This document shows positions 22,275 through 28,488 of a stretch of DNA of 28,488 nt, piece by piece; position 1 is the stretch's first letter; every line of letters starts with the position of its first letter. The stretch spans positions 1-28,488 of the forward strand of contig DHWR01000276.1 of assembly GCA_002413265.1 (NCBI GenBank). Reading direction: 5' to 3'. The translations under genes were made by a program, and so were the position numbers. Under the pieces are notes generated by a model that searched no databases, had not been told where the DNA came from, and saw nothing but the letters and a program-made list of their open reading frames with translations. The stretch is from Chloroflexi bacterium UBA5177. Its GTDB lineage: Bacteria > Chloroflexota > UBA5177.

Positions 22275-22703
22275 ATGCCCGAAGAGACGTTTCAGTTCAG
22301 TCCGCCAAATCGGGCGAAGATGTGGCGCGATTTAGCCCTGACCATGAGTCAGGCAGCCGCTCTTACGGGCGTCTCCGAGCGACAGATACAGCACTGGATG
22401 GATCGCGGCTATATCCTTCCTCACGCCCACGGAACCCGAAAGATTAACGGCGAAAATCTTGACATGATCGTGCTGATTCGGCAAGCACGGGTCTCCGGTA
22501 TTCCGTTGCGTCGAGCAGTCGCCATGGCTCGCGAGAGGCTCTCCCAGCGGGAGGAACCAGGCCTCGACGGTTGGGTTTCCCCGTCAGCGGTCGATAGCCT
22601 GGTGGAGCAGCTGATGACCCTCCGCTCCGGCATAGGCTCTCTAGAGAATGTGTTGCGAGGCGCGCGTCCCGGCCTTTCTGCTGCCGCTCTTGATGGTGTA
22701 TGA
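22275..22703 (+). CDS. MerR-like HTH transcriptional regulator
   Basis: This 142-residue protein has a MerR-type winged helix-turn-helix at residues ~21-70: M-S-Q-A-A-A-L-T-G-V-S-E-R-Q-I-Q-H-W as the HTH and G-T-R-K-I-N in the wing, where M-x-R usually follows. It then has a dimerisation helix (residues ~105-130). There are no C-terminal cysteines or ligand domain, so no metal or drug can be proposed. GCGAAG just upstream is a weak ribosome binding site. Its stop lies inside a putative -10 (TATGAT 22699-22704) for the following bS21 gene, so it may end the trmD operon or stand alone. Confidence 0.78.
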   Translation: MPEETFQFSPPNRAKMWRDLALTMSQAAALTGVSERQIQHWMDRGYILPHAHGTRKINGENLDMIVLIRQARVSGIPLRRAVAMARERLSQREEPGLDGWVSPSAVDSLVEQLMTLRSGIGSLENVLRGARPGLSAAALDGV

Positions 22704-22736
22704 TCACGAAGGCACCAACCACGATTTACTGGCGGA

Positions 22737-22762
22737 CCACGCGCGGATGTGCGTGGGTTTTT
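22737..22762 (+). terminator. Intrinsic terminator or attenuator before rpsU
   Basis: CCACGC (22737-22742) pairs with GCGTGG (22751-22756) around an 8-base loop, followed by G-TTTTT-G-TTT. It sits after the MerR-like gene and only 20 bases before the rpsU start. A TATGAT at 22699-22704 could start transcription upstream of it, which would make it an attenuator in the bS21 leader. A second CCACG at 22719-22723 could compete for the 3' arm. Confidence 0.6.
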
Positions 22763-22781
22763 GTTTCGTAAGGACGGGTAT

Positions 22782-23006
22782 TTGGAAGAGGAACGCAGAC
22801 CGCGACCGGTGGAAGAGCGCGGTCGAGACTTCGAAGGCATGGTCAAGCGCTGGAAGCGCAATTCGCAGACCGTGGTGGCGGAATTCAAGCGTCGGCGCTA
22901 CTATCAGCCGCCATCTGAGCAGCGCCGGCTGGCGAAAGCCAAAGCCGAGAAGCGGGCCCGTCGAGCTCAAATGAAACGGGAGCGTGCCGAGCGCCGAAAC
23001 GGCTAG
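22782..23006 (+). CDS. rpsU: 30S ribosomal protein bS21
   Basis: From TTG 22782 the product has 74 residues and the bS21 pattern: an acidic start, F-E-G-M-V-K-R-W-K-R-N-S-Q (compare F-x-x-x-L-R-x-F-K-R), then E-F-K-R-R-R-Y-Y-Q-P-P-S-E-Q-R-R (compare R-R-R-E-x-Y-E-K-P-x-x-x-R), and a highly basic Lys/Arg/Ala tail. bS21 binds near the anti-Shine-Dalgarno end of 16S rRNA and affects initiation. AAGGACGG lies 4-5 bases upstream, which is why I reject the longer GTG start at 22749, inside the terminator hairpin. It is followed by a strong terminator. Confidence 0.82.
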   Translation: MEEERRPRPVEERGRDFEGMVKRWKRNSQTVVAEFKRRRYYQPPSEQRRLAKAKAEKRARRAQMKRERAERRNG

Positions 23007-23036
23007 CTTCTTTCCATAACGATGACGTCATACTAG

Positions 23037-23071
23037 GGCCGCGCAGAACTTCTGTCGCGGCCTCTTTTTTT
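23037..23071 (+). terminator. Strong intrinsic terminator after rpsU
   Basis: GGCCGCG (23037-23043) pairs with CGCGGCC (23056-23062), with further pairing of CAGA with TCTG inside, followed by TCTTTTTTT. It lies 30 bases after rpsU and 21 bases before coxG. Confidence 0.9.
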
Positions 23072-23092
23072 GCACCCTCTGGAGGACAGCCT

Positions 23093-23662
23093 GTGGAGTT
23101 CCAACACTCGTTCACCGTCACGGCTCCGATGGACCGAGTCATGCTCCAGTTAAGCGACGTGCCTGAGGTAGCTCCGTGCGTGCCAGGGGCACAAATCACC
23201 GACCAGGTCGACGATCGGCACTACAAGGGACTCGTAAAGGTGAAGCTGGGTGCGGTTCAAATGACATTCCGTGGAGATCTGGAGTTGACCGTCGATCAGC
23301 CGGCGCACAAGATCACTCTGTCTGGGAAGGGACAAGAGACGCGGGGCGGTAGCGGAGCTTCGGGCACGGTCCTGGCCGAGCTCTCTGAGAATGGGGATGG
23401 TAGCACTCTGGTGTCGCTCAACTCGAGAGTCGACGTCAGCGGGCGACTAGCGCAGTTTGGGCGAAGCATCATCCCCGACGTGGCTGGGAGGCTCATCAAA
23501 GAGTTCGCCGCCTGCCTGGAATTGAAACTGACTGGCCCGAATGAAGGGCACGTTGAGCAGCCCGAGAGCGTTCTCGATATGGGTAGCGTGACAGTAGACG
23601 TGTTGAAGTCCCGTGCCGGCGCCTTGGGTCGCAAGCTGACGGGCCGCGATCCGAAGCCCTGA
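23093..23662 (+). CDS. CoxG-like SRPBCC family protein
   Basis: This 189-residue protein has the SRPBCC/CoxG fold pattern: an initial strand E-F-Q-H-S-F-T-V, the helix ending L-S-D-V-P-E-V-A-P-C-V-P-G-A, and successive strands through Y-K-G-L-V-K-V-K-L-G-A-V and G-K-G-Q-E-T-R-G-G-S-G. CoxG (CO dehydrogenase subunit G) helps anchor or mature molybdenum hydroxylases of the CoxMSL type, and more widely binds quinone-like lipids. No coxM, coxS or coxL is in the window, so a CO-oxidation role is unsupported. The GTG start has GGAGGA about 8 bases upstream. Residues ~150-189 are a variable polar tail. Confidence 0.8.
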   Translation: MEFQHSFTVTAPMDRVMLQLSDVPEVAPCVPGAQITDQVDDRHYKGLVKVKLGAVQMTFRGDLELTVDQPAHKITLSGKGQETRGGSGASGTVLAELSENGDGSTLVSLNSRVDVSGRLAQFGRSIIPDVAGRLIKEFAACLELKLTGPNEGHVEQPESVLDMGSVTVDVLKSRAGALGRKLTGRDPKP

Positions 23663-23677
23663 CCGTCGCGCAAATCT

Positions 23678-23706
23678 TTGACAAAATAGAACGACTGTAC
23701 TAAAAT
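23678..23706 (+). promoter_or_regulatory. Near-consensus promoter of the 57-residue gene
   Basis: TTGACA (23678-23683), a 17-base spacer and TAAAAT (23701-23706) match a housekeeping-sigma promoter at 11 of 12 positions, the best in the window. Transcription would begin near 23713, leaving a leader of about 36 bases. Confidence 0.8.
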
Positions 23707-23732
23707 CTGTTCAGGACCGGTGATTCACACCA

Positions 23733-23743
23733 CCTCCTGGAGG
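23733..23743 (+). promoter_or_regulatory. Hairpin covering the ribosome binding site
   Basis: CCTC and GAGG form a small stem around CTG, and the GGAGG ribosome binding site (23739-23743, 5 bases before the ATG) is mostly inside it. It could damp translation, but a 4-bp stem is weak. Confidence 0.35.
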
Positions 23744-23748
23744 ATACA

Positions 23749-23922
23749 ATGATCCTGAATAGACCGGAAACTGAGATCCAGACGCTCGAGGAACGGCTCA
23801 ACCGCGGTATGGAAATCTTGTTCGATATGGAGCGGAGAGGTGAGCAGTCCGCCGAGTACGACCGCTACTTGCAGTTATGGTCGGCGCTGCTCAGCCAATA
23901 CGAGGAGCTCGATGCAGCCTGA
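23749..23922 (+). CDS. Small helical protein of unknown function (57 residues)
   Basis: ATG 23749 follows a consensus GGAGG at 5 bases and a near-consensus promoter, so the gene is very likely expressed although short. The product is acidic and helical: two amphipathic helices (about residues 7-30, I-Q-T-L-E-E-R-L-N-R-G-M-E-I-L, and 33-55, A-E-Y-D-R-Y-L-Q-L-W-S-A-L-L) that could pair as a helical hairpin or dimerise. There are no cysteines and no membrane segment. It ends 15 bases from the end of the convergent VIT transporter gene. I do not recognise a family. Confidence 0.72.
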   Translation: MILNRPETEIQTLEERLNRGMEILFDMERRGEQSAEYDRYLQLWSALLSQYEELDAA

Positions 23923-23937
23923 CCGACCCCGCGCGAG

Positions 23938-24636
23938 TCAAAGGCCGGAAGACAGGAGGCGTCCAATCCCCAGGCCGGCGATAGTACCGATCACACCGAC
24001 CAGAACCATCTGCGCCCCACTCCGCACCCAGGAGCTGTGACTGAAACGAGAACGCGCTGCTCCGGTGCCGAACAGCAGCAAGAGTGACAGGACAACAGAT
24101 ACCAGGGCAGCCCTGCTCATATGAAGTAGGAAGGGCGAAATAGGCACCAGTGCGCCCGCGGCGAAGGAGAAGCCAAGCGCAGCTCCTCTCCGCCAGGGAT
24201 TGACGAAGTGTCCCGGACGAATCATGAGCTCGTCTCGAACCATGCTGTTAAGCCACCGCTCCGTGTCGCTCGTCAGGTGCTCCACGATCGACGTTGTCTG
24301 TCCCTCCGTGAATCCCTTTTCGCGATAGATTTGTCGCAGCTCTTCGCGTTCCTCCTCCGGCTCCGCCTCGATCTCGTGTCGTTCGACGGATATCTGATGC
24401 TCTACGGCCTCCTTCTCGGATTGGCCCGCCAGAAATCCGCCCAGAAACATCGATACTCCGCCCGCGAGCATTTCCGCGAGCCCTGCAATCACCACCGCCT
24501 GATTGGACGCGGCCGCTCCGGAAACGCTCAGCGCAAAGACGAGTGTCGTTACGATTCCGTCGTTCAAACCGAGGATGACATCGCCCAAAAGCTCATACGG
24601 GTGGCGATGCTGCTCGGCCTCGACGCTCCGGGACAT
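23938..24636 (-). CDS. VIT1/CCC1-family Fe2+/Mn2+ transporter
   Basis: This 232-residue membrane protein has the VIT topology: two N-terminal segments (L-G-L-N-D-G-I-V-T-T-L-V-F and the next, containing G-L-A-E-M-L-A-G-G-V-S-M), a long Glu-rich cytosolic insert (E-I-E-A-E-P-E-E-E-R-E-E, then helix residues to M-V-R-D-E-L), and three C-terminal segments. In plant VIT1 such an insert binds metal through Glu and Met; here the Glu are kept. It should move Fe2+ or Mn2+ across the cytoplasmic membrane, probably by proton antiport. A CATAAT about 6 bases before the ATG hints at a leaderless or short-leader transcript. It is divergent from the unknown gene at 24698. Confidence 0.88.
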   Translation of the reverse strand: MSRSVEAEQHRHPYELLGDVILGLNDGIVTTLVFALSVSGAAASNQAVVIAGLAEMLAGGVSMFLGGFLAGQSEKEAVEHQISVERHEIEAEPEEEREELRQIYREKGFTEGQTTSIVEHLTSDTERWLNSMVRDELMIRPGHFVNPWRRGAALGFSFAAGALVPISPFLLHMSRAALVSVVLSLLLLFGTGAARSRFSHSSWVRSGAQMVLVGVIGTIAGLGIGRLLSSGL

Positions 24637-24697
24637 GGGCTATTATGCCTGGAAGATTCCGTCGAGATATGGCACGATACGTGCAAGGCGAAGCCGC

Positions 24698-25042
24698 ATG
24701 AATACGTACGAAGCGCGAACCAGAATGAGCGAGATTGGCCATCGGGCAATCTCGATTGTCGAGCGCCTGAGCGGTGGCGTGGTCGCTACCTACGATGATC
24801 GAACCAGTCTTCGATCGATGGCTGTCGAGTCGCGGGAGCTACTCGCGGAGGCGGGCTTCCCGGGTGAAGCTGTTTGGCGCGGGCTCACCAGAGCAAGCAT
24901 CGGCGTCGACACTGCTCTGAGTGAGGCCGACACGTTCTTCTGGGTTGATGTCCTTGAAGACCTCACGGGAGGCACGTCCACGCTCGATGATCTAGTGTCG
25001 CCCCACCTCTCGCGAGAGGCTGACTTCCGCATCATCGGCTGA
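24698..25042 (+). CDS. Hypothetical protein (114 residues)
   Basis: From ATG 24698 this is a soluble acidic protein starting M-N-T-Y-E-A-R-T-R-M-S-E-I-G, with helices around residues 8-25 and 40-75 and the sequence D-T-F-F-W-V-D-V-L-E-D-L-T-G-G near the end. ATG 24725 (residue 10) is an alternative start. The open frame extends upstream, but that part is antisense to the VIT gene. No motif I know is present. It ends 38 bases before pcrA and may share a transcript with it. Confidence 0.55.
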   Translation: MNTYEARTRMSEIGHRAISIVERLSGGVVATYDDRTSLRSMAVESRELLAEAGFPGEAVWRGLTRASIGVDTALSEADTFFWVDVLEDLTGGTSTLDDLVSPHLSREADFRIIG

Positions 25043-25080
25043 CAATCTCGGCTACCGCGCACGGAGTAGAATCCGAAGCT

Positions 25081-27177
25081 TTGTGTGATGTGGAAGAGTT
25101 GCATTTCGGTCTCAATCCGGAACAGCGTCGTGTCGTCGACCACGTGGAGGGGCCGCTCCTCGTTTTGGCCGGTCCTGGAAGCGGCAAGACACGAGTGATT
25201 ACAGGGCATATCGCCCGCCGCTTGAGCGAGACAGCAGCTGTCCCGCAACGAATCCTGGCGATCACCTTCACGAACCGCGCTGCCGCAGAGATGCGGCAAA
25301 GGGTAGGCGATCTTGTCGGTCTAGATGTGCCCGTTCGCATCGGCACATTTCACTGGACCTGCAATGCTTTCCTGCGCCGCTACAGCCCCGCGGCCGGTTT
25401 TCACCGGCCATTTCGACTTCTCGGGCCACGCGAGGCGCACTCCGTGTTGCGCACCGTCACGTCTGACGCCGAGCCCCCGGGACTGTCTCAGATGGCGCAT
25501 GCCGTCAGTGCGGTCAAGAATGGGAGCTCCCTGGCCGAGGCAAGCAGAATCCACGGGATTCCTGAGGCGACCCTCACCTCTATTCGCGAGAAGTATGACA
25601 CCCGGCTGCGTTCCCTCGTGGCGCTAGACCTCGACGATCTTCTGGTTTGCACTTGCGCCCTGCTTAGGGAGCAGGACCGCATCCGGGAAGCTGTCCGCCG
25701 GCGCTTCGACGTTATTCTGGTCGACGAGTTTCAAGACACCAATCCGGTGCAGGCAGCCATTCTCCAGCTCCTGTCACCTCCGTCCGACACGGTCATAGCG
25801 GTGGGAGATGACGACCAGGCGATCTACGGGTGGAGGCAAGCCGCCGGCGGAGCCACCCTGTACCGACAGTGCTTTCCCGACGCGGAAGTTGTGGAGCTGG
25901 GCGAGAGCTACCGGCACAGCAAGCTAGTTTTGCGCGCCGCCGCTTCACTGATCACCCGCAATGCGCACAGGGAATCGAAGCACCTCCGGACCGCTCGACC
26001 GGCGGGCGCTCGCCCGATCAGCTTCACTGCCTCGAGCGAGATGGAAGAGGCGGCGTGGGTCGTCTCCAAGGTCGAATCAATTCACGGAAGTGGAGAACAC
26101 TTCGAGGACATGGCGGTGCTGTTCCGGATAAACGCGCAGTCTCGAGTCATTGAGGATGTGCTGCTCAGGCGAGGTATCCCGTATCGCGTCCTTTCCGGAC
26201 GACGCTTCTATGAACAGCCCGAAATCCAGACGGTAGTTGCGTACCTGCGGCTGGCGTTGGACGACTCCGACGATGAGGCGGCGGCCATTCTTGCTCTCCG
26301 CATCAGGGGTTTTGGGGATACGCGACGGACCGTGCTGCGTCGAGCTGCCGATGAGTTGGGGTCTTCATTGCTGCGCGCAATGACGCAGCTGACGCCAGAC
26401 TCATCGATTCCGGGGCCGGTGCAGGCTCGGCTGAAGGCGCTGGCATCGCGGGTTCGCGCGGTCTGTGCTCGTCGGGAACAAGCACTCGACGTTCTGCTCG
26501 AGCACGCCATCTCCGCGGCTCGGCCTGACCTGGAGGCAGGTTCGGACGATCATGAGTCACTGAACGAGAACCTTGGTGAGCTACGCAGCCTGGTTCGCGA
26601 ATTCGACTCCGGAAGAGGAACGCTGCCGGGCCTGATCGACCGCCTCGCCATCCAATCCGACGTTCAAGCCAAAGGGCAAGGAGTAAGTCTGCTAACCCTG
26701 CACGCGGCCAAGGGGCTCGAGTTCTCAACTGTATTTCTGGTCGGAATGGAAGAGGGTTTGTTGCCCCATCGGCGGGCTATGGACCGCGAGATTGATATCG
26801 AAGAGGAACGACGACTGTGCTACGTGGGCGTGACCAGAGCACGGGATCGACTGTTCCTCACCCATGCTCTCGCGCGCTTCCTCGGTGGACAAGCGTTGGC
26901 CGGCGAGCCGAGTCGATTCCTGAGGGAGATGGGACGCCACAACCTTGCACACGAGAGGCTCGAGAGAGTCCCTTCGACGCCACGCCTCAAGTTTGTGCAG
27001 GAGGGCGAGATCGTGAGCCACTCGCGCTGGGGACGTGGCACAGTAATATCGATAGAGGGACGGGGACGCGACACATTGACCATCATTCATTTTGATTCGG
27101 TGGGGCGGCAGCGACTTCAGTTGTGCCACGCACCGCTGGTGCGCGTAACCGGCCAGGCTGCTATCCGTGCGGGCTGA
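25081..27177 (+). CDS. pcrA: ATP-dependent DNA helicase, UvrD/PcrA family
   Basis: This 698-residue SF1A 3'-5' helicase acts in nucleotide excision and mismatch repair and in clearing RecA or stalled polymerases. It has L-N-P-E-Q-R (Q-motif), Walker A G-P-G-S-G-K-T (residues 31-37), motif Ia I-T-F-T-N-R-A-A-A-E-M, Walker B D215-E-F-Q-D219, motif III G-D-D-D-Q-A-I-Y-G-W-R, motif V L-T-L-H-A-A-K-G-L-E-F, and motif VI E-E-R-R-L-C-Y-V-G-V-T-R-A. A PcrA-type C-terminal Tudor-like segment (V-S-H-S-R-W-G-R-G-T-V) follows. The TTG start lacks a ribosome binding site; a TAGAAT at 25067-25072 may give a nearly leaderless mRNA. GTG 25090 is an alternative. Confidence 0.94.
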   Translation: MCDVEELHFGLNPEQRRVVDHVEGPLLVLAGPGSGKTRVITGHIARRLSETAAVPQRILAITFTNRAAAEMRQRVGDLVGLDVPVRIGTFHWTCNAFLRRYSPAAGFHRPFRLLGPREAHSVLRTVTSDAEPPGLSQMAHAVSAVKNGSSLAEASRIHGIPEATLTSIREKYDTRLRSLVALDLDDLLVCTCALLREQDRIREAVRRRFDVILVDEFQDTNPVQAAILQLLSPPSDTVIAVGDDDQAIYGWRQAAGGATLYRQCFPDAEVVELGESYRHSKLVLRAAASLITRNAHRESKHLRTARPAGARPISFTASSEMEEAAWVVSKVESIHGSGEHFEDMAVLFRINAQSRVIEDVLLRRGIPYRVLSGRRFYEQPEIQTVVAYLRLALDDSDDEAAAILALRIRGFGDTRRTVLRRAADELGSSLLRAMTQLTPDSSIPGPVQARLKALASRVRAVCARREQALDVLLEHAISAARPDLEAGSDDHESLNENLGELRSLVREFDSGRGTLPGLIDRLAIQSDVQAKGQGVSLLTLHAAKGLEFSTVFLVGMEEGLLPHRRAMDREIDIEEERRLCYVGVTRARDRLFLTHALARFLGGQALAGEPSRFLREMGRHNLAHERLERVPSTPRLKFVQEGEIVSHSRWGRGTVISIEGRGRDTLTIIHFDSVGRQRLQLCHAPLVRVTGQAAIRAG

Positions 27178-28255
27178 CCAAACGAACCCATCGGGCCCGC
27201 CGCAGAACAGCTCAGGTAAGCGAAGTACCCCGCAGCGAGTTTTGAACGTCGCCACGGTGGTTTTGTTGGTCATAGCCGTGGGGCTCGGGGTTCTCTACTT
27301 GATTCCTTCCGACTACTATCTGCTGCTTCCCGGCAACGCCGTGCAGGTCGATCCCTTGATTCACGTGAAGGGTCACCCGGCTCCCCACAAGCGAGGAGCG
27401 CTGTATCTGACGGACGTCACGTTTCTGAAGGCAGACCATCTCTTGGTCGAGCTCTATGGACGCCTCAACCCCGATGCGGAGCTCCAAAAGGCAAGCGATT
27501 TCACTGGTGGCGTGTCTGAAACTCAGTACGTCAAGCTGAACACCAGTCTCATGAACCAGAGCATCGTTGACGCCCAAGCCGCCGCTCTTAGCACCATACA
27601 CGGATATCACCCGAGACTTGCCCCGACCGGACCGCAAATCGCCGGAGTTCTGCCCAACACTCAGGCGGCGCGACTTCTAAAGCCAGGTGACGTCATAGAG
27701 GACATGGATGGCCGCAGAATCCATCAGGCCGACCAGGTGCGGCCGCTGGTCGAGGAGCTCAAGCCTGGACAAGTTGCGCATCTGACGATATTGCGCCATA
27801 AGCGTGTGATCCACCTCGGAGTGCGGACCGTGGCGGCCAACAAGAACGGGTACCCGGACAAACACGGAACGAAGCCACTAATCGGCATTCTCGTACAGGA
27901 TCAGATCATCTTTCCGATCAAGATCACCATCTCCCACGGGGACATTGTCGGACCGTCCGCTGGCCTCATGTTCTCGGTCGGAATCATTCAGCACCTATCG
28001 ACGACCGACATCGCCAAGGGTTGCAAGATCGCCGGGACCGGAACCATCGATTTCAACGGAAACGTCGGCGAGATTGGTGGCGCGAAGCAGAAGATCATTG
28101 CGGCGCGCAACGCGGGCATGCAGTATTTTTTCGTTCCCAACGTTGCGGCCAATCGCAACCCGGCAGAACAGCATCGCGGCAGCGTAACAGTGGTCCCTGT
28201 GAACACGCTGAGTCAGGTACTCAAGTTTCTCCACCGTATGCCGGCATGCAAGTAG
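27167..28255 (+). CDS. Membrane-anchored PDZ-Lon (S16) serine protease, YlbL-type
   Basis: This 362-residue protein has one N-terminal membrane segment (residues ~27-47), an extracytoplasmic region, a PDZ domain (about residues 140-225, with L-K-P-G-D-V-I-E-D-M-D-G) and a C-terminal Lon-type proteolytic domain. The Ser-Lys dyad is intact: S264 in G-P-S-A-G-L-M-F and K307 in G-G-A-K-Q-K, 43 residues apart as in Lon. There is no AAA ATPase, so it should act as an ATP-independent protease outside the membrane. The GTG start overlaps the end of pcrA by 11 bases. Pairing with a UvrD-type helicase gene also occurs in Actinobacteria. Confidence 0.92.
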   Translation: MRADQTNPSGPPQNSSGKRSTPQRVLNVATVVLLVIAVGLGVLYLIPSDYYLLLPGNAVQVDPLIHVKGHPAPHKRGALYLTDVTFLKADHLLVELYGRLNPDAELQKASDFTGGVSETQYVKLNTSLMNQSIVDAQAAALSTIHGYHPRLAPTGPQIAGVLPNTQAARLLKPGDVIEDMDGRRIHQADQVRPLVEELKPGQVAHLTILRHKRVIHLGVRTVAANKNGYPDKHGTKPLIGILVQDQIIFPIKITISHGDIVGPSAGLMFSVGIIQHLSTTDIAKGCKIAGTGTIDFNGNVGEIGGAKQKIIAARNAGMQYFFVPNVAANRNPAEQHRGSVTVVPVNTLSQVLKFLHRMPACK

Positions 28256-28293
28256 GGCTGACGCTTCAGCAGAGCCGACTCCAACTCACTGGG

Positions 28294-28488
28294 CTAGCTG
28301 AAGAGCGAGTGGGTCACGATCAGCGGTGCAATCAAGACCGCGACGATGTTCACGATCTTGATCATGGGGTTAATCGCCGGCCCAGCCGTGTCTTTGTACG
28401 GATCTCCCACGGTATCGCCCGTCACGGATGCGGCGTGCGTAGGCGTTCCCTTTCCCCCGTACGCCCCGTCTTCGATGTACTTCTTGGC
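28294..28488 (-). CDS. hppA: Membrane-bound proton/sodium-pumping pyrophosphatase, C-terminal end
   Basis: The minus-strand frame ending in TAG at 28294 encodes the last 64 residues of HppA, running off the right edge of the window. Recognisable are A-K-K-Y-I-E-D-G and [17 protein letters not shown], part of the conserved C-terminal pyrophosphate-binding region, followed by the last membrane helix ([14 protein letters not shown]). HppA hydrolyses cytosolic pyrophosphate to pump ions across the membrane. The residues that decide H+ or Na+ and K+ dependence are outside the window. It is convergent with the PDZ-Lon gene, 38 bases apart, with a loose CTTCAGC/GCTGAAG inverted repeat (28263-28303) around its end. 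Confidence 0.93.
   Translation of the reverse strand, partial: AKKYIEDGAYGGKGTPTHAASVTGDTVGDPYKDTAGPAINPMIKIVNIVAVLIAPLIVTHSLFS

Overview
The window looks like a contig end from an uncultured, fairly GC-rich bacterium, assembled from a Nextera-type (transposase) library: its first 17 bases are the transposon mosaic-end adapter, not genome. About half of the inferred starts are GTG or TTG, many genes overlap by 4-11 bases, and the tRNA genes encode their CCA ends. A split two-gene lycopene cyclase, a PcrA helicase overlapping a PDZ-Lon (YlbL-type) protease gene, and an FchA/FolD pair point to the Terrabacteria side of the tree (Dormibacterota, Chloroflexota or Actinobacteriota neighbourhood). 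That placement is an inference of low confidence, because there is no rRNA or marker phylogeny here.

Layout. 1-624: truncated N-terminus of a membrane-anchored molybdopterin oxidoreductase (minus strand), divergent from a carotenoid operon crtYc-crtYd-crtI-crtB (664-3719). 3743-5531: tRNA-Phe, an orphan J-domain protein, a secreted protein of unknown function, then tRNA-Gly and tRNA-Cys closed by a perfect 15-bp hairpin. 5579-9884: a stand-alone receiver, an HPK7-type membrane histidine kinase, a minus-strand pair (small protein plus coiled-coil protein) and an O-methyltransferase. 9942-11664: a membrane zinc-ribbon protein and the decayed remains of a class III cyclase/TPR regulator. 11754-14000: a folate operon fchA-folD-folP. 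14027-15584: a minus-strand pair, a PfkB-like kinase and a lipoate ligase/octanoyltransferase-like protein.

15688-23006 is a long plus-strand information-processing run: small protein, Nudix hydrolase, trpS, dnaX, ybaB, recR, rpsP, khpA, rimM, trmD, a MerR-like regulator and bS21 (rpsU), ended by a clear intrinsic terminator. 23093-28488: an orphan CoxG-like protein, a 57-residue protein behind a near-consensus promoter, a VIT-family Fe/Mn transporter (minus), an unknown 114-residue protein, pcrA, a PDZ-Lon protease, and the C-terminal end of a membrane pyrophosphatase (hppA, minus).

Most of the window is core metabolism and housekeeping. I see no CRISPR array, phage, insertion sequence or defence island. 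The most interesting signal is in the folate operon: FolD has lost the lysine needed for its cyclohydrolase half-reaction (Leu51) and sits directly behind fchA, which encodes a separate cyclohydrolase. This suggests that a normally bifunctional enzyme has been split in two. Other points worth a look are the cyclase pseudogene, a terminator hairpin in the bS21 leader, the joining of the dnaX-recR cluster to the rpsP-trmD cluster, and several small unassigned proteins.
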